Shown here in pieces: positions 48,441 to 60,670 of a DNA stretch of 64,000 nt (within the stretch, counting starts at the first letter, position 1; each line of letters starts with the position of its first letter). Under the pieces are notes generated by a model that did no database searches, had not been told where the DNA came from, and saw only the letters and a list, made by a program, of their open reading frames with translations. Source of the stretch: Phanerochaete sordida (taxonomy: Eukaryota > Basidiomycota > Agaricomycetes > Polyporales > Phanerochaetaceae). The stretch is from assembly GCA_019973155.2 (NCBI GenBank), contig BPQB01000008.1, positions 682,001 to 746,000 of the forward strand, given 5' to 3'. The translations under genes and the position numbers were made by a program.

Positions 48441-49020
48441 GCCCGCGCGGACGCAACAGACACGCCAACTACGAGCGCCGCGGAGCCCGCGCGCTGTGTG
48501 TTTACTCGCGCTGAGTCGGGCCGTGACAGGGGGCCGTGCGTGTGCAGTGCGCATGGTAGCTGTCCAGATCAGCCGGGGCGTGGAGAGCGTGCAGGAGGTG
48601 CTGCACGCCGAGGACAGTCCAGGCACCTCCAGTGATTCGGCGCAGCCGCATGGCGCTTCGTGTCAAAGTCCCAGCGGAGTCGCGTGAATTTATGAACCTT
48701 GGGAGGTACAGGGGGATTGGCGTGCAGGCCGCCGCGGGGCGAGATTATACTTGGACGTGAGGATTTAACTAGCGTGAACTCGCGATGGATAGCGTCACGC
48801 CAAGCTAACTTTGGCGGGCCCACGCTGGTCCACGCTAGAGCTTCACGCTAAAATCTCTACCGTCGAATATTCATTCAGACCCACCGAAGCTGGATGACCG
48901 TAGTTAGTGTCCGGGAAAGGCACGCAGTGGGCTGCCTGGTGATTGCCTATTGACACCATATAAATATTTCAAGAGCAAATGCCACATTATTTGACATACA
49001 GCGGGCATACAAGAATGGTA
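48441..49020. other. Intergenic F-box B / F4
   Basis: No gene. Positions 48760-48858 form an imperfect inverted repeat: ATTTAACTAGCGTGAA at the left and TTCACGCTAAAATCT at the right, with extra TAGCGT/ACGCTA words inside; possibly a small decayed foldback element. Confidence 0.35.
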
Positions 49021-50839
49021 CTAAATTGTGATCCTCCAAGGCGCGAGAGCGTCGTACTCATCGGCGAGAGCTTGGTCAAGGCCTACGCCGGTGATAGACG
49101 CAGTGAACGCCCTGTTGTGCGCACGTTTGACATTGAAGTATATGGCCTCCCAGTCCATTCTAGGCCGCTCATCGTAGTGATAGAGCGGCACCGTCCAGAC
49201 TGCGCCACCGCGCGCGGCCAACGGCTGCAAGCACGCATCGAACCGCTCGACATCCGGCACCATATGGCCGTGCGCCAACGACAGCTCGCGCAGCGCAGGC
49301 GGGTACCGCCACGTCCCCTGCGGGCCGGCGACGGCGGCGGACGCGGCAACATACAGCTCCTCGATCTGCGGGCAGTGCCGCTCGAACACACACAGCAGCG
49401 TGTCGAGCGGCACGGTAGGCGCGCGGACGTACAAGGCCTGCGTCGACGGCAGCCGCAGCACGCGGAGGCGCGGCCAGCTCGGGAGGACTTCCGCCCACTC
49501 CGCCGCGGACACGCACGGCGCGTACGCCGCGTCGAGCGTGAGCACCTCGAGCGCGGGCAGCGGCACGAGGGCGCGCAGCGCGGCCGCCGTCACGCAGAAG
49601 CGCGGCGTGCCCGGCTCGTTTGCGCTGTGCCCGTTCCAGCGGAGCGGCCCGACGCGGAGCTCGCGCAACGCGGGGAAGATCCCCGGTAGCAGCGCGAGCA
49701 GGTCGTGCGCCTCGGACTCCTCCTCCTGGATGCCCGACTCGCTGGTGCTGCAGTGGAGATACAGCCGCGTGACCGCCTCGCAGCAGATCTCCTTCTCTGT
49801 CCACTTCTGCGCCACCGTCAGGAACTGCGCTGGGTCGATTTCAAGCGTGAGCGCAGTGAGCGTTTTGCGCATGGGCTTCTGTATGTTCACGACGCTCTGC
49901 TGCGTACGCTGGTCCTCCGTTTCGCCCCAGAGGTTCCAGAAGGTGTAGTAGCCAATCACGTCCTCGTCGTATTCACGATGTAGCACCGCGGTCAAGGGAA
50001 ACTCGGCCTGGAATGCGCCGAAATACTGCAGCGCCGGAAGGCTCGAGAGAAGACACAAGATCGGCGCACAGGCGGTGTGGCGCGCCAGAACCAGCGTGCG
50101 GAGTTTTCTGAGCTTCCGGACCATGTCGACGAGCTTGGTGTACGTGTTGTACGCGGTCTTGACGTCTGACACGACGAACTGGAGGCGCTCTGTCTCCGTG
50201 CAGAGCTGCACGCACTCGTAGAGTCGCTCGAGGGGAAGCGAAGGACCGGCCACGGTGCCCTCGGGATACCATGTGTGCCGGACGTCATCGAGGAATGTTT
50301 CGATCTGGCCGATGGGCCGGTAATCGTCCCGGGGCGTGTCGCTGCGGAACGCCATCCGGCGGTGTGTAGGAAAAATGAGAAGTGTGAGGTCGTGGACAGT
50401 GTGCTTGATGAAGCGGCATGCGAAGTCGATCTGCTCGGGCACTTGGTCCATGGAGATGTGCAGCGTGTGGAGCTGCGGGAGCGGGAACGAGGCCGGAGCC
50501 GTTCGCACAATCGCGTCCCACACGGGCCGATTGCGCACGGTCGCGAGGTCGAGCCTGAGAGTGTTGATGTTCCCAGCGAGATTCGGAGATAGAAAGTGCC
50601 GCCAATTCTCGGGGTTGGGCTCGTTTTCACCAAATTGCAGTGGGGTGTCTCCGTCCGGCTGGCAAGGAGACGAATGAGCACGGTTCGAACATGAAGGGTT
50701 CAGTACGCACAGTCAGCCTGTAATCTCCAGTAAGCCCAAGGAGGGGTCGGAAGCACTCTTCCCCAGGGTGTTCGAGAATGTGTTGCCACAACGACGCTTG
50801 CAAGGCTGTGAGTCCGGCGGGGGGCGGGGAAGTTTCCAT
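49021..50839 (-). CDS. F-box-like family protein F4
   Basis: Two exons on the minus strand: 50839-50711 and 50658-49021, giving 588 residues. The exon-1 motif is ILEHPGEECFRPLLGLTGDY. The body matches F1-F3 (FPLPQLHTLHISMDQVPEQI, VHDLTLLIFPTHRR, LTALTLEIDPAQFLTVAQKW, LEVLTLDAAYAPCVSAAEW). The C-terminal block TASITGVGLDQALADEY is shared with F1 only. The intron position after residue 43 is conserved. It is the only member on the minus strand. The upstream module and TATA box are at 50909-50992. Confidence 0.84.
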
Positions 50840-50908
50840 GATGGCAGCGAGTTTACAGGGAGTGACAGCTGAGCAGACGATAGGATGGAAGACTGGGAGT
50901 AGAGTCCG

Positions 50909-50992
50909 GCTATATATACGTATCCAGAGGGAGGCCACCGGGATCATGCATGCGTGGCGTAGTTGTGGCCCTTGGAGGTGGACGATGTGACT
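50909..50992 (-). promoter_or_regulatory. Shared promoter module and TATA box of F4
   Basis: Minus strand order: AGTCACATCG, AAGGGCCACA, CGCCACGC, CGGTGGCCTCC, then ACGTATATATAG (TATA at about 50911-50918), 70 nt before the ATG. It matches F1 in the first three words and F3 in spacing to the TATA box. Confidence 0.6.
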
Positions 50993-51479
50993 CGCTTGAT
51001 CAAGGCCATTTCTGCCCGCTCGACACAAAGGAATGACGTACCGTGAAGTGAGCGGCGCCCGACATTGTCGCCCTGAAATGTCAAACAAAGCCGAAGAAGC
51101 CGCAGGTGACAAAGCCGAGTACAACCCCACTCTTGGGATCGGTGCCGCGCCCTTGAATTCCGCGGAAACGTGGCGGCTACCAACGCACCAGACAATGGAC
51201 AATCGATTAGGGACTTCAGCTGGACCCCGATATTTACGAGGGAATACTGAGTGAGCCTTTCGACGTAAGGATCGGGCACGGACCAGTAGCTCAGAGAGCG
51301 TCACTGTCCACCTACGCTGCGGGTTAACCACGCATTATTGGACGAACTCACGTGGAATACTGCCATTGCTCCATCTTCACTGCAAAGATCATCGCTGATA
51401 CAAGTAAGATACTATTATGAGAAAACAGTAGTAAGCGATACAGCTCACCGCCATGCGGGCCGCTAAATCCACGCGTACG
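50993..51479. other. Intergenic F4 / F-box-LRR gene
   Basis: No gene or repeat recognised; it includes the terminator region of the minus-strand F-box/LRR gene. Confidence 0.35.
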
Positions 51480-53107
51480 TTATCTCTGCTTGACCGCATC
51501 CACCAGGCTCTCTTTCCAGCGCACCAGCTGTGCCACAGCGGCACCCCATTCTCGTGGTAGCCTTTGCGGCTCGTGAAGCTCCCGCACGAGCATGTCGATG
51601 TACATCGGCGGTCTAGCCTGTATCGCCTCACGAGGGGCCAGTGCACGCAGGAATGTTGCGACGGCGGCCGCGCGGTCCGGACCGGGAAGCGGAAGCCCAA
51701 CTGTCACCATGAGCTGCTCGATTTTAGCCATGCGCGGTATCGCCTTGGGCATCTCGTCCGGGAGCGTCGGCGCCAACTCGAGGTCGAGTGCGCGGATATG
51801 AGGACAGTGCGCGGCAAATGGCAGGTACGCCGCGAGCGTAAGCCCTGCCGCACCGAGGAGATCGTTTTGCAGCCGCCGCAGCGAGCACACCCGGAAGGCG
51901 CGCAGCGCCGGCCATGCACGCGCGAGCGCCTCGACGTCTGTCTGCACGATCCGCACGGCCGAGTCCCACTCGACCTGGAAGACCTGTAGCTCGTGCAGGC
52001 ACGTCAGCGCGCGGAAGTCGTCCCATGCTACCCGCGGAAGGTCGGCAGCGGCGAGATCGAGGGCTGGCGCGGCAAGCGAGAACGCGGTTAGGCGTGGGCA
52101 CTGCGCGGCGACAAGCTCCGTCAGTGCGCGCACGTCCCGCGAGCTCGAGACAGAGACGAGCGCGATGTCAATCCGGCGCAGCGCGCCCAGGTCGAGCCGG
52201 TGCTGGATGCCCGCGATGCTCTCCGCGGTTCCGCAGATGGTGAGGTACTCGAGGGCGTGCGTCGACACGGGTGTCTCGGAAAGGGGCTGGATGAGCTCCG
52301 CGTCGTTCGAGTCAAGGGTCCCGCGGTAGTGGGCAAGCGTTGGCATGCCACGCTGTACCTTGCTGTACCGGCTGTACGAAACGCCGCGCAGCTTCGAGCG
52401 TACGAGCTCGCCGACAAGTGTTGGGGAGAGCGCGCATGTGGGGAGGCGTAGGTCTCTGAGGAAGCGAGAGTTTGTGACGCAAGAGACGACCTCGTCGCGT
52501 ATCGAGCGCCAGACTGCGGATGAGGGGCAAGTGATGGAGAGGCCCTGAAGTTGCGTCGTCGTGCCAAGGTTGGAGAAGAATTGGGACAAGGATGGGCCTG
52601 AAGTGGCGGGATGGCTGATTTTGAGCTCCATGATCGTCAAATTCCGTGCTACGAGCCTTGACGCGCAGCTAAAGGCGAAGGAAGAGCCGTCGATGGATAT
52701 ACAGAGAGCGCGCAGACGCGTAAAAGCCCGTGAAGAAGTGTCAGTCAGCCATGGGTATAGGAACTCCCAGTCGCTGTTGCGGTCCTCTATCTTCATGCTT
52801 AGAGACTTTACGAGTGGTGCATATCGTACAAGGAAGACGTCTGCTTTCGGGTGATAAGGCTGGGGGAGCTTCAGAAGTTCAGCGTATGAGCTGCGGATAG
52901 CTGGATTAGGCGTACTTGGGGATGGCATGGCTCTGTGAAAAAGTCCACTAGCGCCGACCGGCTGAGGGCAGACCATATCGACTCCAAGGCTATCATAGAC
53001 CACTGCTTGTTGACTCGGGCGGCAGAGAGCAGCGTGGTACGGTCGAGGGCGCCAAGGACATGGCGAAGCAGCTCGTCGATCTGCAGGGTTTTCTGAGCGA
53101 TTGACAT
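51480..53107 (-). CDS. F-box/LRR-type protein
   Basis: Two exons proposed on the minus strand: 53107-52959 and 52890-51480, giving 519 residues. The start MSIAQKTLQIDELLRHVLGA, then TTLLSAARVNKQWSMIALESIW is a typical basidiomycete F-box. The intron (68 nt) was placed so that WSALSR continues into SYAELLKLPQPYHPKADVFL. The donor GTCGGC is non-standard in its tail, so the exact junction is uncertain. The body is leucine-rich with irregular repeats (LRDLRLPTCALSPTLVGELV, HALEYLTICGTAESIAGIQH, CPHIRALDLELAPTLPDEMP). This architecture differs from the F1-F4 family and from F-box A/B. Probable SCF substrate receptor. Confidence 0.75.
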
Positions 53108-54358
53108 CGACGGACCGTGGAGATGTTCCTGTTGAAAGAAGATATCGCATACAGGTGACGATTTTTTCCTTTAAAAACCAGAAGCGATGTGTGGCCTTGT
53201 GGAGGATCAGTGGCCGAAAGCGCAGGGCTAGAAACCCCTCGCACAGGCATCACGAACCGCAGAGTCATCTGAAGCTCTTAAAGAGCATGCGATACTTATG
53301 GAAGAATCATCTTGCCAGCAGCCTTACTTCTTCTTGCCGCGAAAATCGCTGCAGGGCTTCAAGCTTCAAAATTGCACATCGCAGGTGTGTGACGTGTCAC
53401 CTGAGTCTGAGCGCATGAGCTTCCGGCGCACGCAAGAATACGGAGAAATCAAGAATATACCTGAGGCTGTTTTTGCGTACTGTGTGTGTACAGCATGACA
53501 GCAGATGACTGCTCGACGAGAGTCTTTTCGAAAATCGTCCAGGTGGGACTCGCCTTGGAATTTAAGCGCCGAAGCGGGCGCGTCAAGGCGGGAGCGACAA
53601 ACAAAGAACAACATCCCGCTCTCCCTCCTGCTCCCTAGAGCGGAGACAGCGTAACGTCTGAACATGTCACAGATAGTCTGAATTTCGTGCGAGACTAAGT
53701 ACTCGATACAAGATACAAAAGGCATACGACTAATCTCCGAAGCAAGATGTCCTCCGCTCAAACGAGAGCAGTCACGGTCCCACGTAGCCAAAGGTCCGCA
53801 CGGTCCCTCCAAGTCGACGGAATGTCGACGGATTGCAGGGACCATTCCAACTGACTATGAGGTCGATATAAGAGGATTCTAGCGCAATCTCAGTCGGCGG
53901 GATTTCACAGGGCTTACGAAAGATGTGAATCGCAGTGCCTGGGTCCAAGCTGGGCTCGATGCCACTCGCGACAAGGGATCGGCAAAAGTGCGCGCACGCG
54001 AAGCGGAGAAACTCACCGCATCGGGCCTCAAATTAAGCATCACGGAATGTGCGAGAGGATGGTGAGCGCGGGCTGGTGATCTCCCTCCGATTAAAACTCA
54101 GAGCGCTAACTTCTGGGTCATGTTGTTCTTGGACACAACAGTCTCTGGTCGTTGCACTGGAGACAGTCGCCCTCCACCACAAGAACTGCTTCCGCAGAGC
54201 TAGCTACCGCGTCGTCGTACTACCGACAACGTCGGCGAGGCTGTACTGTCCGCTCGACAACGCCACAGTCGACGGGTCTCGCGGTATAAGTCGCCCTCAC
54301 CAGGCCCCGACCACCTTTTCCGCCATCTTCCACATCGAATATCACTTCCCGGTACCAG
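53108..54358. other. Intergenic, about 1.25 kb
   Basis: Divergent spacer between the F-box/LRR gene and the large kinase. Open frames are unconvincing. A pyrimidine-rich leader precedes the kinase ATG. Confidence 0.35.
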
Positions 54359-57300
54359 ATGTTACGTCTTCTTGGTCGTCTGCGGCCTCGAGGCGACACG
54401 CCGAGCGCCAACCGCGGCGCGAAGAGCGAAATCGTCGTACCACCCGCCGCCACAGTAACTTCGTCCACCCCCAGCATTCGCGACAAGGCTCGTCGTCTGC
54501 TCCGCCGAAAGCGAACTGAATGCCCTGAAGCGCAGAATGTCCGAGAGGAGGCACAAATCGACACACCCGTGCACCAAATGCCCTCATCCGATCACCTCAA
54601 CGCGTCTTATTTGGCCGCGGCTTCGGAACCTGAGCTACCCGAAGACCACTCCGAAGTCCCTATTGCGTCGAACGAAAGCATCCAGCGCAGCCGTACGCAA
54701 GCTTCTACCCGGACCCAACCAGAAACACTCACCGTCACCACGGACGCCGACCGCCACCAACACGACATGGTCGATGAGCCTTCCCAGATCCAGTACGCCA
54801 CTGTGCACGCCCCCGATTGCTCCAACTTGCCGGTCACGCCGTCGAAAACCGTTCTCCAATCTGTCCACGCGAATCTTCCTACGCCCGAATCTCTGTATCC
54901 TCGTCTTCGCCCTCAGTATCCTTCTTTCCCCGTTTCCCACGTTGAGTCTCCCAGGAGCTTGTTGACGCACAACTTACCGGAGGCGGAGGATAGAACCGTC
55001 GACGTCCTGCTAGTAAACCAAGGTGAGCCCTCTGAGACTGTCACACGCGCGACTTGACGCTGATACTCCGCTAGCCGCCACATCTAGCTCTATCCATAAC
55101 AGCACGCCGCCACCGCTGCCTCTATCTACCCTCATAACTGGACGCCTTTGTCTCCACGACCTCTGCAACCCCGTGATGGAGCCCCCGGCTAGTCCAAGCC
55201 CTGCGCCTCGGTCGACAGACGACACCTCGAGCTCTACAGCAGACGAAGAAGAGGAAGAAAGCGATGAAAGCTCTCCCGGCCTCGCAACGCCAGCCTCCGC
55301 TCAGTCGCTCGCGCCCCTACGAACTTCATCTCGTGGCTTTATCAAGGCACTAGACGTCCTCCACGCCCACATCGAGCAGCTCGTCGAAGCACAGCGGCCA
55401 CAAGAGCACCAAAACTCGCACGTCGCTCAATGCCCATGCGCGCCGCAAGATCCGCCTTACCCTCAGAGCCCTGGAAGTCCCCGCAGCCCACACGTCCCTG
55501 AAGTGACAGCAGGCCTACCGTCTCTGCGTCCAGCACAGTGGTCGCCAGTCGAGACACACCAGGATAGCGACGATGAATCCGACGTGTACACGGATGAGGA
55601 CGCCAGCGAGGACATGGACATAGTCACCAACGACGATTCAGATTCCATGTTCAGCGATATGTCGGTCCCATCTCCCGCCCATGCCGCTCCCCCTGGTCTT
55701 GCTCCCGCCCGTCCTTCTATCCCCGAGCATCCTCCTGGCCTGCCTATTCCTCCCGCTCGTCGCGGCGGGATTCAAGCTGCTCCGGATGCCTTCCACGCAG
55801 ATCACACGCAGGCAAACGTCAATGCCGCGATCGGTCCGAACTTGTACAACGCCGCACTGGCCTACGACCCAACTCCCTTTAACATGGAGCGAGAACGCGC
55901 CAATGAGTTCATGTCTCTTTTGGCTGAGCTCTTTGTTATCGAGAGATTCGTCCCGTCAAGCGAAGATCGTGATGCAGTGCTCACTCGGGCGGCTGCGCTG
56001 GGCTTCAAGGCCGCAGTTAAACTGCTTGTTGTTGGCCTCTGCACGTACGACAGAGATCCAGAGCTCAAGAGCAAGGTCAATGACATGAAGGCGAAGCACA
56101 ACGTACAGGACGCACCGCAACATGCGTCCGGTCAAGGTGGCCTGGATCTTCAGCACGCGCAGCCGGCCGGGAACGTACACGACTACCAGTACGAGCCATA
56201 CCAGCACGGTCTCCCTGCGCTCGACATCCAAGACGGCTTCCCTGTACCGGCTGCCCAGCTCGACTACGGCACCCTGGGTCTGAATCTTCACGGCGCGCCA
56301 CCAGGCATCGCGCAGCAGCAAAACATCCCTTTCGCGTACGAAGAGCAGGCCGCGCCCAGCGCTGAGATCCCGTACCTTCTGCTCTCAAATCATTTGGGAT
56401 ACGCGCCACCGGCGAACGCGCAGTACGACCTCCCTCCACTCCATGCGCCAAACGGCAACGGTGCGCACGCTGTCCTGCCCGACTTCCAGTTTGCGTTCGG
56501 CGGGATCGCGCCTCAGCCCCAAGGCCAGGCGCCAACTGGCAACGATGTACACGACACCCTTCCCGACTTCCAGTTCGGCGGGATCGCGCCTCTGCGGCAG
56601 GGCCAAGCTGCGAGTCCGTACGTATTTGGTGCCGAGCATGCAATCTGGGGTCCGCCGCCTGGTCTCCCCGAGCCGCGGTATAGACAGGACATCAACGCGC
56701 ACCACCCAGTCGTACCGGCCGCCACGCAACAGCAGCAGGTCAACCGTTTCGACGCCATCGCTCCTGAGGTACTCAATGTACGCCTGGCATCTCCGGCACT
56801 GTACCCGGCAGGTGCTATGGTCGGTCAAGATCAGCTAGTTCAACCGCCATATCCAACCCCGTGTGCGCCACCGCAGCCCGCCCTGCAGTTCGCCCCACTC
56901 GTCCGCGGCACGAAGCCGCTGACTCTCGACGAGATCCAGTACGGCACAGAGCTCAGGTCGAACGGCGAGACGTACATGATCCACAACTCGATCGGGCATG
57001 GCGCGCAGGGCAGCGTCTTCCGCGCGCTCACGTCCATGCACGAGCCCGTCGCGATCAAGATCCTGCGGCTGGCTGGCGTGACGGAGTTCCTCCAGGGCGT
57101 CGCCATCGACGAGCACCGAGTGATGGTAACGATGACCGACAGCGGCGCGCGCTTCACGGTACCGCTGCTGCACTCGTGGGCTGACTCGCAGTTTCTCTAT
57201 TTGGTGATGGTGAGCGATTCCTTGTATGCGGTAGTTTGATACGCTGTGCTGACACGCCTTGAAGCCAGATTACCACGAGACACTGCAGCAGAAGCTCCCC

Positions 57301-58322
57301 GAGAAACAGACGTTCGAGCAAAAGCGTCAGCTCATGGCAGAGATCGTGAGCCGCCTCCGCCACGAGACCTTTATTTGCGCTGACCCGATCCCCAGATCTG
57401 CGGCCTATGCGAGATGCACCTCCAGGGCTACGCCCACCTGGACATCAAGCCCGACAACATCCTCATCTCGCCGCTCGGCCGCGCCATGCTCGCCGACTTC
57501 GGCCTCGCACACCGCCTCGCCAGCACCGACCACTGCGTCGGGCGCGGCACCGCCGGGTACACGCCGCCCGAGCTCATCGGCGACCGCGGAATGTTCGGTA
57601 GCGGCGTGCCGGACGCGGGCGGCTGCGACGTGTACAGCGCGGGCGTGACGCTCCTGCAGATCGTCCTCGGGATGTCGGAGCCCATCGCGATGGTGCGCGC
57701 GAAGCGCGGGCTGCCCAAGACCGTCGTGCTCCCCGAGGCAACGCTCATGGCGTTGTGCGACGGCGAGACGCTCTGCACGGACCTGAGCAGGACGGAAGAG
57801 ATGCACGCGGTCAAGAAGCACTCGGAGGAGCTGTACGACCTCTTGACCAGGGTGCGTCGCGCAAAACGATGTTGTACATCTGCCCTCGCTGACACTCGGC
57901 GTGGCGCAGATGCTCCAGCGCAACCCCGCCGCACGGTGCACGCTCGTCGACGTCATGCAGCACCCCTTCTTCGCCGGCATCGACTGGCACAACTTCGGGC
58001 GCGCCATCCGTGAGTCCCCCCCCCACCCTACCCCACCCAGCTCACATGACCCACTCCAGCCGTCCCCCCGCAGCACCCAAAACCCGTACTCATCACCCGC
58101 CCGCCCACCTGCAAGGTCGTCCTGCCGAGCGCGCCGCCGGCGCTCCCGTGCCGCTACGACTTTCGCTACCGGTGCGCGCGCCGCGAGCTACACTACGTGA
58201 TGCACTACGGCATGCTGCGCCCGGTGGCGAGGGCGCCGTGGCAGGAGCGCATGGCGGCGACGGGCCCGGACGGCGAGCGCGACGTCGTGCACGGGCACGT
58301 CACGGTGCGCTACGAGGCGTAG
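54359..58322 (+). CDS. Large protein kinase with disordered N-terminus
   Basis: Six exons: 54359-55022, 55075-57209, 57265-57345, 57396-57851, 57910-58009, 58060-58322, giving 1232 residues. Residues 1-840 are Pro/Ser/Gln-rich with acidic runs (DEEEEESDESS) and a basic N-terminus, mostly disordered. Two near-copies of a DFQFxFGGIAPQxQGQA segment occur near residues 690-725. Kinase domain: loop IGHGAQGSVF (about 861-870), VAIK lysine about 882, catalytic HLDIKPDN (974-981, Asp976; HRD Arg replaced by Leu), ADFGLAH (993-999), GYTPPELIG as the APE region. HPFFAGIDWHNF marks the domain end, followed by about 95 further residues with RYDFRYRCARRELHYVMHYG. Catalytic residues are present, unlike the pseudokinase at 814-3517, which has the same overall layout. 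Confidence 0.85.
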
Positions 58323-58957
58323 GGTGTGCGGGGGTTGCTTGATACCCGTCTGGACGATACCATCGGTGTGCTGTACTTGTATTCCTCGGATTTCTCGTGT
58401 GTGCTGCCTGTGTTCTGCTGTGGTTTTTCTTGTCCTCTTCTTGTCCTTGTTGTTTTGTGGTTGGTTTTCTCTCGGTCCTGCGAACAAAGAACATTTTTGG
58501 CGGCCTCTGCACCAGCAGAGCGCCGTCCGCTCCTCTCCCTGAGATTCGCGTGATACACATGTCGCCGCACAAGAATGACGCTGGCCACTACCCTCCGTAG
58601 GTAGACCGAGCTCCGCGTCCTGGCGGTCGCACGCTCACATCGACCGCTGCGCGCCATCGCGCCGCTTGGCGTACAAGCCTCACCCATGCCTCCGTTTCTG
58701 CGTGTGACGAAACGAGAGTACATCCTTGTAGGATCTGTGAGCACACTCCCGGCAGCTCGCTGTCCTTGCCAGCCTTTGCGGCTCACCGGTTCCCCTCCTG
58801 GACGCGTCCTGCATCCGTCTGGGCCCAACTCTCGCGTGGTATCTTGGCTCATCAGCGGCTGGCTCCATCTGCCCGCTCTGATACGGAACAAAGCCCGTTC
58901 AGCGCGTCCTCGCTGTTCCCGTCGTAGGCTGCCCCCTCACGCTTCCTCCGAGCCACG
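58323..58957. other. Intergenic kinase / MSP gene
   Basis: T-rich 3' region of the kinase gene (58360-58470, many TTGTTCTT-like words), then the promoter of the MSP gene. No gene seen. Confidence 0.4.
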
Positions 58958-59576
58958 ATGTCCCTCTCCTGTTCTCCACAGAACGTCCTCACATTCTACC
59001 GTGCGTGCCGCACAGACCTGCCCCAGCACGCACGCCTGACCACCAGCGCAGCCCCGCTAACTCAAGACCAGACCCTGACGCTGACGCTCACGAACACCGG
59101 CGGCGTGCCGCTGCTCTTCAAGATCTCAGCCCTCTGCAACTTCACCCAGGTCAGCACCGCGCGCCGCCCCAACGACATCGCGCTCACCGCGCCGCAGTGC
59201 GCCATCGCCGCGTCCACAGACCGCCTCGAGCCCGGTGCGACCGTGACCGTGTGCAGTACGCGCCGCTGTCCATCTCCGCGCGAGGGAGAGCTGACGCCGC
59301 AGCAGTGATACTACAGGCCCTGCCGCACGAGCCGCCCGCGCGCGCGGCGTGTGAATGCACGGTCGTCATCGCGCACGCAGCCGTCGCGCCCGGGCATGCG
59401 TGGCTCGCGGGGGAGCGCGCTGCCGACTTCGTGAGTCGCCCGCCGAGACGAGGTGTGCCCGCGCTAAAGCGCATCGTGCGCCGTGCCGCCAGTGGGACGC
59501 TGTGCCGCGCGCGGCCGTGCGCGAGACGACGGTGCACTACCGGCGCGTTGATGAGGCTACAAGTGCGCGCTGCTGA
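58958..59576 (+). CDS. Short MSP-domain (VAP-like) protein
   Basis: Five small exons: 58958-59000, 59052-59149, 59198-59255, 59303-59430, 59493-59576, giving 136 residues. The spliced reading restores an almost complete major sperm protein domain: MSLSCSPQNVLTFYPPLTQD, LTLTLTNTGGVPLLFKISA, then C and DRLEPGATVTV, TVILQALPHEPPARAACE, and DFWDAVPRAAVRETTVHYRR. Each intron removes an insertion relative to VAP/Scs2 proteins, which supports the model. VAP proteins bind FFAT motifs at the ER membrane, but they carry a coiled coil and a C-terminal membrane anchor; here the frame stops right after the domain. The product should be soluble. Identification rests on recalled family pattern. Confidence 0.7.
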
Positions 59577-60670
59577 TCAATGGGAGGCGGAGGGCTGCGC
59601 ACGAAGGTCTGCACTGCGCACGAAGGTCTGCACGGCGCACGAAGGTCTGCAAGACCCCGTCGTATCGACGGCCCTCCATAGCAGATAGGTCGTAGTAGGA
59701 GGAAGCAGTAGCTATCGCACGAGATCCCGCGGAAAAAGACAGATAAATAACAGACGCCCGCGCTTGATAACGCCTGCGCCTGCGAATTCGAACATCGCTA
59801 ACTCCTTTCTTCGCTCTACGCTGGACTGGCACGCGACTGCACACTGGACATCCAAAACCCATGGCGGTAGGTATGTGGTATCGATAGGGCACGCCGAACC
59901 GCGAGGACGTGGTCGCAGGAGGCAGTCGAGAAGGACGAACAGGGCAAGTACTGGACGCCTGTGTATGTTCTGGGGTCGCTCTCGTATCTCGCCGACTGCG
60001 ATCCGCGTACGCCCCAGCCGCAGGCCAGGGACGTCGAGTGGAAAACGCCATCCCGATTTCCAGCCAGAGTGCCAAGCCGTTGGCCGTCGCTGCAGTCGGT
60101 GCCCACGCGCGTCGAGCCCCTATGTTTGCCTCTGGCCCTGTCAACCGCGCCCGCCTTCGACGCCCCGCAGACCCTCGCTGGCGCGCCATCGTACCTGACG
60201 GGGAAATGACATCAGACTCCCGCCGCTCGTTTTGGCAGGCCGATGGCAGTCCGCGTCAGGTCCGTGAAGCGCACGCGCCGAGCCTGGAGATCGGCGTGCC
60301 AAACGCGGCGGTGGCGCCACCGCATATGGACGCTGCTGTGCGCTTGCTCCCAGGCCTTCGACCAACGACGACCTCTTCGCGCACCCTCTTTCTGCGCCCC
60401 ATCGCCCGCCACGCTCGCCGCACGCTACCAGCCCGCCCACGGACGCTGCGCATACACCCTGCATGCCCGCACACAGGCTTGCTCTCGAACCACCACCACG
60501 ACGTCCCGCCCCACGCCCCCGCTCCGTCGGCGAGCTCGTTATCCACCTGCCCGCGCTGCTGCCGAGTCACCTGTGCCTCGTCCGTATCGCGAGTCTATCC
60601 AAGTTCCATAACCATACGCGCGCCAGAACGCCTGCCAGAATTCTTGCCGTAGTTAAACGACGCCGACGCC
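59577..60670. other. Intergenic MSP gene / MFS3
   Basis: Apart from the 19-bp repeat at 59597-59650, no feature could be supported. The last part is the MFS3 promoter region. Confidence 0.35.
59597..59650. repeat. 19-bp minisatellite, about 2.8 units
   Basis: Units start at 59597, 59616 and 59635; each reads GCGCACGAAGGTCTGCAC plus one variable base. The third unit is incomplete. Confidence 0.85.
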
